In this document: positions 52,501-58,015 of the stretch, piece by piece
Layout of the letters: each line of letters begins with the position of its first letter
Numbering within the stretch: the stretch's first letter is position 1
Origin: Metellina segmentata
Taxonomy: Eukaryota; Arthropoda; Arachnida; Araneae; Tetragnathidae
NCBI GenBank assembly: GCA_947359465.1
Contig: OX375873.1
Span: 41,946,437 to 42,010,436, forward strand
Reading direction: 5' to 3'
Length of the DNA stretch: 64,000 bases
Notes under the pieces: model-generated
The model's input: the letters and a program-made list of their open reading frames with translations, nothing else
Told to the model about the DNA's origin: nothing
Databases searched by the model: none
Program-made: the position numbers and the translations under genes

Positions 52501-53211
52501 GACCCTGTAACAAAATGCTAAACATGAAATTAGAAGCATTTCAAGGATATCGTAGCCTCAAGCTAGATGAATGAAAAGCTTGTCAATGTTTTTGGTACAG
52601 TAATTGCACATGTGATACGAGATTGTAGTAACTTCGCATATTCAAACGGTATTCAAAACAGAGAACAGGCTCAAAAACAGCATTTCTGTAGAAATCTATA
52701 AAACTTTTGTATATAGGATGTTTTTAATTCATAACTTTAATTCACAATTGTAGATTTGCCAGTTGTTGCAAATCATGTTGAGAATTTTGAAATATTCAAT
52801 GTATAAATAAACGCATTTTTAGGTCTAGCATTTGGGGAAACTGAATACTAGTGGGGACGCCAATGAAGAATCAATGGGATTCTTTATTCCATAAAAACAT
52901 TTTATTGCTTCGATGTCCATCGTAGGTAAGCCAAGTGGTTATTTTTAAAAACAGCTGATCGTAAAAATTTCAAAAATAATGTGCACTTTAGTATTCTATT
53001 TCAACGCTAGATGGTAGCACCAGTCATTTTATAATAACGCGTATTCGTAGATATCGCAACAAATATTAGAATTCCAAATAACAGATGATGGTTCCAAGAG
53101 CAGATTGACAAATTGTGGATTCAAATTGTTTGGATAGTCTCAAAAAAATATTTTTCTCACCTGAAGACTCGGCGTGGAACCGCGAAGGCTGGCATTCTCC
53201 TTGTCTGATTC
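1128..53211 (-). CDS. CLIP-190: CLIP-170/CLIP-190 family microtubule plus-end protein, 19 exons, 5' end missing
   Basis: A spliced gene joining 42989-43087, 46129-46189 and sixteen other exons between 53211 and 1128. CLIP proteins ride growing microtubule ends in the cytoplasm, binding tubulin through N-terminal CAP-Gly domains, dimerising through a long coiled coil and recruiting dynactin through C-terminal zinc knuckles. Seen here: a rod rich in heptads; the segment [13 protein letters not shown], matching the first coil of CLIP-170; near the C-terminus [20 protein letters not shown], matching the CLIP family; then a zinc knuckle [15 protein letters not shown]. All 18 exon junctions keep frame. 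The visible part is 700 residues, so the rod is clearly shorter than that of human CLIP1. CAP-Gly exons are not in the window and must lie upstream beyond 64000. Only one of the two knuckles of CLIP-170 is present. Identity is sure at family level; the orthologue name follows the fly gene. Confidence 0.93.
2370..3400 (+). pseudogene. decayed Tc1-like transposase
   Basis: Conceptual reading across several frames gives RVIGLREGG and a helix-turn-helix DNA-binding region (2390-2480), then FTEESHF where the family has a first catalytic Asp (here Glu), [12 protein letters not shown] with the second Asp near 3070, and [13 protein letters not shown] near 3150 with the third acidic residue. Several stops and frameshifts interrupt it, so it is dead. 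Tc1 transposases cut and paste DNA at TA sites. The copy is more GC-rich than its surroundings. Terminal repeats were not located, so the outer limits are approximate. Confidence 0.8.
3550..4402. mobile_element. possible nonautonomous DNA transposon (16-bp TIRs)
   Basis: AAGTAGGTATGGAAAA at 3550-3565 is matched in inverse orientation at 4387-4402 with one difference. The interior is AT-rich and noncoding. No target duplication could be recognised, so the class is open; hAT is one possibility. Confidence 0.35.
4622..4936 (+). repeat. tRNA-derived SINE, copy 1
   Basis: The 5' part looks like a tRNA, with GGTGGTTAAGGTAGCC as A-box region and GGTTCGAATCC (4675-4685) as B box of an internal RNA polymerase III promoter. 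A tRNA-unrelated body follows (CACCTTAAATCTGTCGTGG, then GGAGAATGGGGTGCC) and a tail ending in ACGACGTTAATT. At least seven other copies occur in this window. Confidence 0.8.
5917..6026 (-). CDS. CLIP-190: CLIP exon 18: conserved pre-knuckle block
   Basis: Begins [20 protein letters not shown] and ends FDGNLQ plus two bases. Human CLIP1 has [20 protein letters not shown] in the same place, one of the best conserved parts of the tail. Acceptor ATTTCAG, donor GTAAGT; leaves in phase 2. Confidence 0.95.
6199..8491 (+). mobile_element. mariner-like element split by a solo LTR
   Basis: Terminal inverted repeats CAGGTTGTCCCAAAATTCAC (6199 onward) and, on the other strand, GGGTGTTCCAAAATTCACGC (from 8491), both next to TA. 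Without the LTR the element is about 1.26 kb, normal for mariner. The transposase reads from the ATG at 6310 (MERYTQQ then a stop) and resumes after the LTR as [12 protein letters not shown], followed by a helix-turn-helix region of the DUF4817 type. Near 7780 [11 protein letters not shown] and near 8050 [12 protein letters not shown] keep two catalytic Asp residues, and TSLDIFFW near 8195 the third. Several stops and frameshifts make it inactive. Confidence 0.88.
6339..7366 (+). mobile_element. solo LTR inserted in the mariner
   Basis: 1028 bp with ends TGTGACG and CGTTACA, flanked by a 4-bp duplication GCGT (6335-6338 and 7367-7370). Removing it and one GCGT restores the mariner reading [10 protein letters not shown]. 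It is GC-richer than its surroundings and holds an AATAAA near 7293, as expected for the R region of an LTR. The short ORFs in it are not recognisable proteins. The retroelement family is not determined; 4-bp duplications occur in Gypsy and Bel-Pao elements. Confidence 0.85.
9169..9218 (-). CDS. CLIP-190: CLIP exon 17 (50 bases)
   Basis: Completes Asp and reads [16 protein letters not shown]. Acceptor TTGCAG, donor GTAATC; phase 1 in, phase 0 out. It leads directly into the conserved FMNSVIVD block. Confidence 0.88.
9219..10927 (-). other. intron between CLIP exons 16 and 17
   Basis: 1.7 kb, AT-rich, with one SINE (9490-9757). Nothing else recognised. Confidence 0.8.
9490..9757 (-). repeat. 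tRNA-derived SINE, copy 2
   Basis: Minus-strand copy. The B-box region reads GGGAGTTCGAAACTGG on the minus strand near 9690-9705; the body shares CTTAGCTGGCAGTCCACTCT and ATGCACCAGCCCC with the other copies. Diverged and missing parts of the 3' body. Confidence 0.65.
10928..11027 (-). CDS. CLIP-190: CLIP exon 16 (100 bases, last coil)
   Basis: Begins [20 protein letters not shown] and ends NGKAEP plus one base. It resembles the human CLIP1 stretch LESDKVKLELKVKNLELQL just before the tail. Acceptor GTTTCAG, donor GTAACAC; phase 0 in, phase 1 out. Confidence 0.92.
11028..11957 (-). other. intron between CLIP exons 15 and 16
   Basis: 0.9 kb. A 14-base AG/GT-bounded segment at about 11200-11213 was considered as a microexon but would break frame. 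No other feature seen. Confidence 0.7.
11958..12057 (-). CDS. CLIP-190: CLIP exon 15 (100 bases, coiled coil)
   Basis: Completes Arg and reads [20 protein letters not shown], ending ASQRQQH. Acceptor TTTCTCAG, donor GTGAGT; phase 2 in, phase 0 out. The intron before it is 8.8 kb, the largest between two confirmed exons. Confidence 0.9.
15160..15458. mobile_element. small MITE-like element (299 bp)
   Basis: TCACAAAAGTATTTG at the left is repeated inverted at the right end (15444-15458). The sequence is typical of Tc1 terminal repeats, but no transposase is inside and no clear TA duplication is left. Confidence 0.5.
15486..15828 (+). repeat. degenerate direct repeat, two copies of about 85 bp
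   Basis: 15486-15570 and 15739-15828 share CAAGAAACA, a TTTACCA motif followed by GG-AA and a closing AAGTTCTT. Origin unknown. Confidence 0.4.
19391..20842. other. featureless AT-rich part of intron
   Basis: Only short unconvincing ORFs; no motifs, terminal repeats or RNA genes recognised. Confidence 0.5.
20843..20886 (-). CDS. CLIP-190: CLIP exon 14 (44 bases, small)
   Basis: Reads [14 protein letters not shown] plus two bases. Acceptor is a strong pyrimidine run ending TTCCAG; donor GTAGAG. The next exon supplies the missing base to give LKRRLSEAE, so the very short exon is supported by frame at both sides. Without it the neighbours (phase 0 out, phase 2 in) would not fit. Confidence 0.85.
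21021..21305 (+). repeat. two-copy tandem duplication, about 141 bp per unit
   Basis: The unit starting AAAAATAATCTTACA and containing ATCGATGGAAA and AATAAAGAATTGTGATTTTT occurs twice head to tail (21021 and 21162). The copies differ at perhaps one base in ten. Confidence 0.85.
21332..22062. mobile_element. pogo/Tigger-like element remnant
   Basis: Left end CAGTAGAACCTTGTTTATCC; right end on the minus strand CAGTCGAACCTCGATTATTC, next to TA. These are typical of pogo/Tigger terminal repeats. 731 bp, no transposase reading left, so a nonautonomous or decayed copy. Confidence 0.7.
22963..23074 (-). CDS. CLIP-190: CLIP exon 13 (112 bases, coiled coil)
   Basis: Completes an Ile codon and reads [20 protein letters not shown], ending STQQEDKVQ. 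Acceptor TCTTACAG, donor GTACTC; phase 2 in, phase 0 out. It follows a 5.5 kb intron holding a mariner and a minisatellite. Confidence 0.9.
25503..26275 (+). repeat. composite repeat region
   Basis: A longer degenerate unit with ACAGATTGA, then CTATATACAC and TCAGTACTACAA recurs around 25503, 25660, 26075 and 26210. It encloses the 22-bp minisatellite. Confidence 0.65.
25813..26037 (+). repeat. minisatellite, about 22-bp unit
   Basis: Unit TACTTTACTACAAGACACTA plus two bases, about nine copies; the first three are nearly perfect and the later ones vary in length. Confidence 0.85.
26909..27913 (+). mobile_element. mariner-like element, inactive
   Basis: 1005 bp with terminal repeats CAGAGGCTGCTCGCACATTT and, from the right, CAGAGGCTGTTCACACATTT, each next to TA. 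The N-terminal part from 27050 reads [20 protein letters not shown], a helix-turn-helix region; the C-terminal part from 27506 holds [13 protein letters not shown] with a catalytic Asp, and [20 protein letters not shown] where related copies have SPMDF, so the third catalytic Asp appears replaced by Tyr. Stops around 27248 and 27420 split the reading. Mariners move by cut and paste at TA. Confidence 0.88.
28534..28736 (-). CDS. CLIP-190: CLIP exon 12 (203 bases, coiled coil)
   Basis: Begins [20 protein letters not shown] and ends VQDLHMQ plus two bases. Two possible donors sit five bases apart (GTACGG and GTACCC); only the first, leaving phase 2, keeps frame with the next exon, so I chose it. 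Confidence 0.9.
28737..29876 (-). other. intron between CLIP exons 11 and 12
   Basis: 1.1 kb, no recognised feature. Confidence 0.8.
29877..30101 (-). CDS. CLIP-190: CLIP exon 11 (75 codons, largest exon, GC-rich)
   Basis: Begins [20 protein letters not shown] and ends [12 protein letters not shown]. The middle, [20 protein letters not shown], is Ala/Arg-rich and uses G or C at most third positions, unlike the AT-rich neighbours. Acceptor TTCCAAG, donor GTAAGT; phase 0 at both ends. Confidence 0.92.
30287..31212 (+). mobile_element. probable LTR (solo or truncated), interrupted by a MITE
   Basis: Ends TGTAAG and CTTACA form the expected inverted termini of an LTR; AATAAA at about 31165 fits an R region. 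Without the MITE it would be about 380 bp. No target duplication was found, so the limits are less secure than for the LTR at 6339. Confidence 0.55.
30353..30891. mobile_element. hAT-type MITE with 8-bp target duplication
   Basis: 539 bp. Terminal repeats begin TAGAGTGCC and are near identical over about 29 bp (ATAATAAGAGTGGCGACA forms the inner part). Flanked by GCTCACCC at 30345-30352 and 30892-30899. The 8-bp duplication and TAG start fit the hAT superfamily. No transposase inside. Confidence 0.88.
31835..32890. repeat. TTAACCCT repeat with 45-bp tandem units and 16-bp palindrome
   Basis: Starts TTAACCCTC (31835). Three units of 45 bp (palindrome positions 31900, 31945, 31990) each centre on GACGAGATATCTCGTC, perfect in the second unit. 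An inverted copy of the same motif lies at 32873-32888. This suggests subterminal inverted repeats of a transposon inserted at TTAA, the piggyBac target; the right end was not resolved. Confidence 0.55.
32440..32790. other. unidentified GC-richer block
   Basis: Begins with a (TTG)n run, then CACGCCCCCATTGGCCAGCA and later sequence to GGTGGCGGGCCAGTGG. Looks like a piece of a dispersed element, but neither strand gives a protein that I recognise. Confidence 0.35.
34388..34547 (-). CDS. CLIP-190: CLIP exon 10 (160 bases, highly charged coil)
   Basis: Begins [20 protein letters not shown] and ends REEKK-type repeats before KAS. Nearly every residue is Glu, Lys, Arg or a heptad Leu/Ala, typical of a long single helix. 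Acceptor TTCTTAG, donor GTGAGT; phase 2 in, phase 0 out. Confidence 0.92.
35676..35830 (+). repeat. dispersed repeat copy, family A
   Basis: Shares CCTTGGAATTTTTTATTGG and the later ACACTACCACCACCTGCA block with copies at 588 and 36813. Best preserved of the three. Confidence 0.55.
36294..36400 (+). repeat. TTAACCCTCCAAGTG repeat fragment
   Basis: TTAACCCTCCAAGTG followed by TTTTGACGAGATAC and later ATATATCTCGCC, like the repeat at 31835. Short fragment just below CLIP exon 9. Confidence 0.5.
36481..36622 (-). CDS. CLIP-190: CLIP exon 9 (142 bases, coiled coil)
   Basis: Begins [20 protein letters not shown], contains a Ser/Pro break [10 protein letters not shown], and ends LLTRLHDRE. The break would interrupt the helix and may act as a hinge. 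Acceptor TTCTAG, donor GTATGCC; phase 1 in, phase 2 out. Confidence 0.9.
36623..37388 (-). other. intron between CLIP exons 8 and 9
   Basis: 0.8 kb, AT-rich, with the third family A repeat (36813-36960). Confidence 0.8.
36813..36960 (+). repeat. dispersed repeat copy, family A
   Basis: Shares TTTGGAATTTCTATTG, TAAAACAAGCCGTCATG, GCACGTTCC and AACACTACCTAC with the copy at 35676. Confidence 0.5.
37389..37472 (-). CDS. CLIP-190: CLIP exon 8 (84 bases, coiled coil)
   Basis: Completes a Glu codon and reads [20 protein letters not shown], then SSNDKCE. Acceptor GTTTCAG, donor GTAAG; phase 1 in and phase 1 out. Confidence 0.88.
37473..39153 (-). other. intron between CLIP exons 7 and 8
   Basis: 1.7 kb, AT-rich; no feature recognised. 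Confidence 0.75.
39154..39211 (-). CDS. CLIP-190: CLIP exon 7 (58 bases, coiled coil)
   Basis: Reads [19 protein letters not shown] plus one base. It is unusually basic for this rod. Acceptor ATTTAG and donor GTAAAAC; leaves in phase 1, which the next exon matches. It is bordered upstream by very AT-rich sequence (39216-39352). Confidence 0.85.
39216..39352. repeat. AT-rich low-complexity tract
   Basis: Nearly pure A and T with irregular TATTTTT/AAATATA blocks, directly upstream of the acceptor of CLIP exon 7. Confidence 0.8.
39517..40077 (+). mobile_element. internally deleted Tc1-like element
   Basis: 561 bp. Left end CACTATATGGTATTTGGACA next to TA; the right end on the minus strand begins CACTATATAGACAAATGTAT and runs into GGACACTGCA like the left. 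The remaining plus-strand transposase piece includes FFQQDQDP then a stop, and from 39743 [20 protein letters not shown], the conserved block with the last catalytic acidic residue. About two thirds of the element is missing. Confidence 0.85.
40201..40332 (-). CDS. CLIP-190: CLIP exon 6 (44 codons, coiled coil)
   Basis: Opens [20 protein letters not shown] and closes NRMAEL. The SKPQSTT opening lacks heptads and may be a hinge; the rest is helix. Acceptor TCCTTAG, donor GTAAACC; phase 0 at both ends. Confidence 0.88.
40508..40618 (-). CDS. CLIP-190: CLIP exon 5 (37 codons, coiled coil)
   Basis: Begins [20 protein letters not shown] and continues with Leu/Ile at heptad positions to ELETAKQ. 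Acceptor ATTTCAG, donor GTAATTT; phase 0 at both ends. Only 175 bases separate it from the next exon, the shortest intron in the visible gene. Confidence 0.9.
41660..41690 (+). repeat. TTAACCCTCCAAGTGGTTTT fragment
   Basis: Same start as the repeats at 31835 and 36294, continuing AACGAGGC. Short end fragment only. Confidence 0.45.
42015..42281 (+). CDS. unrecognised 88-codon ORF, doubtful
   Basis: Starts [20 protein letters not shown]; basic C-terminus. The segment is less AT-rich than the intron around it. I do not recognise a family. It may be a decayed element fragment; there is no sign of splicing or promoter. Confidence 0.15.
   Translation: MSYVTHQRYKSKHGVLRIIGVVPVNAEGGVVIKLIRLKGQVLHDELSELCSDGQDQLIVNTILGAQRSRERICTHKTRSRRQTLKMVE
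42665..42749 (+). other. 85-nt imperfect hairpin
   Basis: Arms 42665-42699 and 42715-42749 pair with a few mismatches around a loop of 15 bases; the arms share CTACATAC and GGAAGTTCCAAAGTTT with their complement. The size resembles a microRNA precursor, but a small transposon foldback is equally possible. Confidence 0.4.
42989..43087 (-). CDS. CLIP-190: CLIP exon 4 (33 codons, coiled coil and short break)
   Basis: Starts [20 protein letters not shown] and ends with the flexible stretch SGGATP. The coil followed by a Gly/Pro break matches the position of the break after the first coil in CLIP1. Acceptor TTTTTCAG and donor GTAAGT; phase 0 at both ends. Confidence 0.9.
43360..43686 (+). repeat. 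tRNA-derived SINE, copy 3
   Basis: Full-length plus-strand copy. A-box region TTTAGGTGGTTAG, B box GGTTCAAATAC (43403-43413), body CACCTTAAATCTGTCGTGG as in copy 1, tail with ACGACGTTAATG. Confidence 0.8.
43961..44280 (-). repeat. tRNA-derived SINE, copy 4
   Basis: Full-length minus-strand copy, 275 bases from copy 3 and inverted to it. The B-box region reads TTGTTCAAATCC on the minus strand near 44221-44232. Confidence 0.8.
44620..44880 (-). repeat. tRNA-derived SINE, copy 5
   Basis: Minus-strand copy with TTAACGTCGCACTAGAGC at the tail end and GCTGGCACCCCACTCTCCAA in the body; head eroded. Confidence 0.75.
45275..45530 (-). repeat. tRNA-derived SINE, copy 6
   Basis: Minus-strand copy with AACCACGGTCAGATGACGAG and ACTGGCACCTCACTCTTCAA; tail truncated. 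Confidence 0.7.
46129..46189 (-). CDS. CLIP-190: CLIP exon 3: diagnostic [12 protein letters not shown] segment
   Basis: With the two bases of the previous exon it reads [20 protein letters not shown]. Human CLIP1 has KVEDLQFRVEEESITKGDL at the same place; this was the first clue to the family. Acceptor TTTTACAG, donor GTAATTC; enters in phase 2 and leaves in phase 0. Confidence 0.93.
46509..46550 (+). repeat. (TA)n(TG)n microsatellite
   Basis: Uninterrupted TA dinucleotides followed by TG dinucleotides. Confidence 0.95.
47207..48614 (-). mobile_element. hAT element with 8-bp target duplication
   Basis: 1408 bp with terminal repeats TAGGGATGTCAA and flanking CCAAGCAA at 47199-47206 and 48615-48622. 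Subterminal CCGGTTA/TAACCGG motifs recur near both ends (47225-47340 and 48485-48600). The 8-bp duplication places it in hAT. The best open stretch, on the minus strand from about 48285 to 47829, includes [20 protein letters not shown] and [21 protein letters not shown] could not match it with certainty to a hAT transposase, so the coding state is unclear. Confidence 0.8.
49021..49139 (-). CDS. CLIP-190: CLIP exon 2: start of the coiled coil
   Basis: Reads [20 protein letters not shown] and continues [19 protein letters not shown]. It lines up with the human CLIP1 stretch around the first long helix, where a similar spacing of Leu and Glu residues precedes the EEKRKVEDLQF motif. Acceptor CAG at 49140-49142, donor GTAAGG; ends in phase 2. 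Confidence 0.9.
49631..50414. mobile_element. foldback element with about 243-bp inverted arms
   Basis: Left arm 49631-49872 begins AAGGGAACTAAAACGTTCTC; right arm 50171-50414 is its inverse with few changes, and the two enclose a loop of about 300 AT-rich bases. Inner ends read GATGAATGGGTACGC and GCGTACCTATTCATC. No transposase and no clear target duplication, so the superfamily is unknown. Confidence 0.85.
50481..51182. mobile_element. pogo/Tigger-like element carrying a minisatellite
   Basis: Left end CAATGAAACTTCGATTAAC; right end on the minus strand CAGTGAAACTTCGATTAAC followed by GGTCAC, next to TA. 702 bp, more than half being the 31-bp array. No transposase. Confidence 0.7.
50757..51117 (+). 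repeat. 31-bp minisatellite, about 11 copies
   Basis: Unit TTCGATATTCTAATATTTAT plus eleven bases ending TTATTC. Early copies are almost identical; later ones carry substitutions and short deletions. Confidence 0.92.
53161..53211 (-). CDS. CLIP-190: CLIP exon 1 of the visible set (17 codons)
   Basis: First exon that I can place with confidence. It reads [17 protein letters not shown], starts after an acceptor ending CAG and ends at CAG before GTGAGA, both phase 0. It is serine-rich and acidic, lying between the CAP-Gly region (not seen) and the start of the coil. A small symmetric exon like this could be alternatively spliced; that is inference. Confidence 0.75.
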
Positions 53212-53344
53212 CTGAAGAAGAAAATTTCTATGAGCATCTGATAAGCAAAGAACACCTAGAAAAATTAATTTGACTCCGGTGTAGCGCGAATAATTTGACG
53301 AAATAGAAATCACAATCTTTAAAAAATTTGACTTGTAGAAATAG

Positions 53345-53720
53345 GCAGGTGCGTAGCCAGAATTTTATTTCGTAAGGGGCCAGGACTGTTCCTGAGTGTG
53401 CCATTATGTTGAGCCTGAATTTGCATTTCGCCGGAGACAACAGAGGCTTGAGGAAGATTGTGACGATATGCCTCCAACTTTAAATGCCCGAAATTCTAAG
53501 ATTTTTGTTATTATGATCAATACCCATGGATTTGTGACAATTTAAATTTCAATTTGCATGAGAATATTGAAACGGGACACACCAATGGCCTTGTTTTGAA
53601 AATCCGTCGTTTCTGTAAAGGAGGTGGATTATTAAGGATTGAACGAGGGTGGATAAATACCCCAGGAGTGATCCTGGAAGGGGCGATGGAGGAAAGCATA
53701 AACGGATTTTATGTAAAAGT
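53345..53720. repeat. probable dispersed-element fragment
   Basis: Contains GGTGCGTAGCCAGAATTTTA and a GGGGCC stretch, a phrase common at the ends of arthropod repeats. An overlapping 78-codon ORF (53554-53790) is not recognisable. Confidence 0.35.
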
Positions 53721-56700
53721 GACATCTTATAATATTATTTTATCAAGAGAAAAAATGAATTATACTGTCAAAAATGGAAACTTATGCTGATATCAGTAGA
53801 AATAAAACTGAAATCTGTCTAAGGACTACTCAAATGTTCCAAAATCTCTAATTTTAGTCATTTCACAGAATGAAAAGTTCTTCTTTTCTGAAAATTGAAT
53901 TTGATTGATACTTTTGCTTTTGTGCAACTGTTCTTTTAAAGTAAAATATCTTTTGCAATGGACCAGGAAGTGTTCTGTAGTTTCATCCACGTTACAAGTA
54001 GAGCAAAGGGAAGATTCAGGAAGCCCTTATTTATTTAATGAGAAGTTTATTGGTAGCATTTTTGTTTGTAGTCTACATAATACCAGGTACAGTTTTATTC
54101 GGTGTACCAAGTTAAGTTAATTTTATCCTTGAGGTGAAACTCAGGGAAGTATAAGAATTGATTGTGAACTTCTTTGATCAAGTCTCGCGCGAGACCCATT
54201 CCTAACGTGGTGTATTTTCGTCGAAAGATGTCGCCAAGTGATCAGCAATTGTAACGGTTTGGTTCCTTTCCTAGTCAATATTGAAACACATCATCCTGGC
54301 CCCTTTAGTCACATTAGTTTTATCATAAGGCTTCTTAAGTCACCCTTTCTCAAGAAGCCCTAGCATTTCGACATTGTCATGAACATTATTCTTTTATTTT
54401 GTTACGGCATATGACACACATTCTCGACCAGATTATTAATATGACTAGGGGGCTCCTACCCCTGATCGCTTACGCTCGCCAACGCTTAAATAGAACGCAT
54501 GCGGCATTTTCATTTGGGTCTGGGAAAAGAAATGTAAAGGTATTTAATTTTAAATTAGATTTTTATGGAAACCTAAATTTTGTAAGAAAGAATTGTACAC
54601 AATGTCTTGACAAATGAATCTAATTCGATTATCTTTGTACTTGTCAGTATGGGTGTGTGCTGGTGGTATGAAAAGTAACTTGCACTGTCAATTTTCTTTC
54701 GTTCGTAATAAATCAACAGAATAATTTTTATTCTACGACGAATTTGCATCTGCCATGGTCATATTCTACCTTTCGCTCTTGCCGGACGGATGTGCAGCCA
54801 TCTATCTTTTCACCAAACGTTTTCGCCGCTACCTTTATTTTCACTTTTCTTTTGAATTACAATAAAATTATGGTTTAAATTTTTCCATTTTTACAATATT
54901 ATGATGAGATGAGGTGCTCCGTAATGACAGATCTGGTCCAGTCGTCGCAAGAATACTGTAATTGAGCATAGCATGAAATGTGTCAACCATATTTTTCTTC
55001 GCAAAAAGATAGTACTGCGCATTCGTTAAATGTAACTCTCGAGTTACCTCGCCGATTTTGGAGGATCAAAATGTAACTCAGTAATGTAAACGGCAGTTTG
55101 TAACGGCGGATCAGAACTTGTGAATACGGTTTTTTCGATAACTCGGGGATTATCGAGTTAACTCGGACTTGTGAATACGGCCGTAAGAATCGAGCTAAAC
55201 AACATAGTTTTCAATCCTGCGGCGGCGACGGCGGTAACCTTTTTTTTAATATAGAGAAATAGAATTTCTTGAGAACATCTGGTGAAGCAAAAGTGGTTAG
55301 TCATGCAAATGAAAAGAGGAGGTCTAATAATTTGATGATTGCATTACTAATCATGTCTGATTTTACTGACTTTCAATATATCGTTTACAAAACCAACCAC
55401 GTTGAAAGACTTTCTCAAGAACTTCTATCACATAAATAATCCGGACGAAAATACTTTCATCTAATAGTTTTCTCAACACATTCGTGAGACGATTAAACTA
55501 ACTTCGAGGGCCTGATCTTGCCCGCCAGCCGTAGTTTGAGGATCGTGGAATAGAATGTTCACAAAAATGTTTTGCTCAGTACTGGAAGGCTGAAATAATG
55601 TTTCGATTCGTCAAACGAAAAATAAGAAAAGACGACTGTGCTCGAGAAAAAATCGACATATTTTGAATTACTTAATACGCTAAAAAAGGCATTGCTCACA
55701 AAATTATTGCCAGAATGATAACAAAAATGATTCGTCCTCCCATCCAATCACGTACATCTTTAGTAACACACTCACGTCAGAAGCAGCCGTGTCCAAACAT
55801 TAATCACATTTGCTCTTCACAAAATTAGACTCTAGAGAAAGATTTGACATGTTAAATGAATTATGATTGCAATTAGATAATTTATTATGAAAATTACTGG
55901 CACAGAAATAATTCGGAGCTATTATTAATCTAAAAGAGCCAGATTAATTATAACCATGGTTAAACGGGCATGGAAAGAATTTCAATCGTGCTTTGATTTT
56001 ATTCTATGACGAATGCTTCAGTCATAATATATCTAGATTGATAAGTTTTGTACTCGGTTTAAAGAGTTCTAAATATCCAAAGAAATGATATTTTTATGGC
56101 ATCAAATTAAATACTAATCATAGTCTATAATATATAACTATCAAAACAAATCATTACGGAAATTAAATTAAAATATTCAATTAAAAATATTTCAATATTT
56201 TAAAATTTCTGATATAAATTTTAGTTTTTTTATTACATAATTTTTTTAATTATCTTGAAGTGGTTTCCCACAATTTTATGATTTGATTTGATTGTTCTTT
56301 TATTAAACGTCCCATTAATGTTGTGATAGCTAAATAAAGATATCTGAGGTAACTTATTTTTTCATCCTGTAGTTCCTAAAATTATACATATTCTCTAAAA
56401 ATATTCAGATGAATCTCATTGGATTGTTCAACTAACACATGCAATGTGTAGTTTCAGTCTTCATTTTCAGTAAAATAGGAATTGCAATGATGCATGCTTT
56501 CTCTCACGCACACATGCATTGTATAGTAATTTTGAGTTGCATGAATCTTTATATATTTTTTCTAAGTTTGAAATTCTGAGAATAATTTTCTACATTAATA
56601 CATTCCATATGAAAAAATTCAAAATTTTTTCTCAGCAAGAATAATTTTTGTAATGGTAAATACAGAATGAAAATTCTCTAGCTCTAATTAACTTTGTGTG

Positions 56701-57719
56701 CTTATTAAAAATGAGAAATGCTTATTTTAATGACTTTTGTTGATTTGACATTTCAGAACTTGTTTTTATTGTTAATACGACATACAGACACACTATTTTC
56801 ATATATAAGTGTATCCGAAATTTATATCGATAAGAATAATCCAAGATAATAAATAACTCTAAACTAATTTTTATGATAGTAAATACAGACTAAAGGTTTT
56901 CGAACACGGATTGGGTAAATCAAATTATCATATAATAAGAATGACCTATTTTAATAGTTTTCATAAATGCGCAATTTTACAATTCATTTAATTTATATGA
57001 CTGAATGAATACTATGCTGTAATTACACGAATACATTAAATTAAATTTATCAACAGTGATTCTAAAAATCACTGAAGTATAATTGATGCCCAGAAATCGT
57101 GCATTTCCATCTGTAAAAAATAGTAAGCTATCGACTAAATAAAAAAAAACAAGATATTAAAAACAAAGTTTTTTTTTTTTTTGCACGAATCTTAGTCTAT
57201 ATGTTTTGATTTCAATGTCTACTTTCTTCCGTGCTCTATCGTTACGACTCTATAAGGTCTACTTGTCATAAACTCGATCTACTCGACCATACTCGATCTA
57301 TTAGGGGTTCGGTAGTTCGACGCACTTGGTGATTTGATTAGTGGTGTAGAACCACAAGTAGTCGGTTCCCCAAACTCCTCTAACCATCTTTTCCTTCGAA
57401 ACTTCTATAGATGTACAACACTCATCTTGCAATAACAGTACCTGTTATTGCTACTTTGAAAAAAAAACACAGTTAATTTTAACTGCTAATAACAGTAAGT
57501 AACTAATACAAATAGCAGCTAATTTAAAGATTATTATTAGCTGTTAGAAAGACTGACATGGGTTAGTTTTAACTGTTAGCGACATTCTGAAAGTTCTGAA
57601 ACTACGCATTGACATTTTAACCTGTTAACTACGGCTTTTGATGTAATAAGCACGATTCTTTCTTTTTTACGATTAAGCACGATTTCATAACTTCCATAGT
57701 TCAATTGCTGTAACGGCCG

Positions 57720-58015
57720 TAGTCTAAATTCTTTCTTGGCGCTATTCTTATAACTTTAAAGGTACAACTAACATACTTGACCGTTGTCTAAATTCTTTCT
57801 TGGCGTGATCATGGTACAACCATAAGGTACCACTGCTGTACCATGTAAAGGTTAACCTTTAGACTACGGCTATAGAAATAACGAGCGCTATTCTTTCTTG
57901 GAGCTATTCTTATAACTTTCAAAGTAAAACTGCTCCAACGGCAGTATTCTAAATTCTTTCTTGGCGCGATCATGTACAACTGCTGTATCGGCCCTAGTAT
58001 AAAGGTTAATCCTAG
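57720..58015 (+). repeat. interspersed repeat with two alternating unit types
   Basis: ATTCTTTCTTGG recurs at about 57730, 57790, 57890 and 57953, followed alternately by a CTATTCTTATAACTTT form and a GATCATG form with GTACAAC. A degenerate higher-order tandem repeat. Confidence 0.65.

Larger units (their letters stand above)
49140..53160 (-). other. intron between CLIP exons 1 and 2
   Basis: 4.0 kb. Holds the long inverted repeat (49631-50414) and the pogo-like element with a minisatellite (50481-51182). 51183-53160 is AT-rich without a recognised feature. Confidence 0.8.

Noticed and set aside
54447..54495. Shared phrase with 32735 (CGCTCGCCAACGC-like)
   Set aside because: Too short and imperfect to claim a repeat family.
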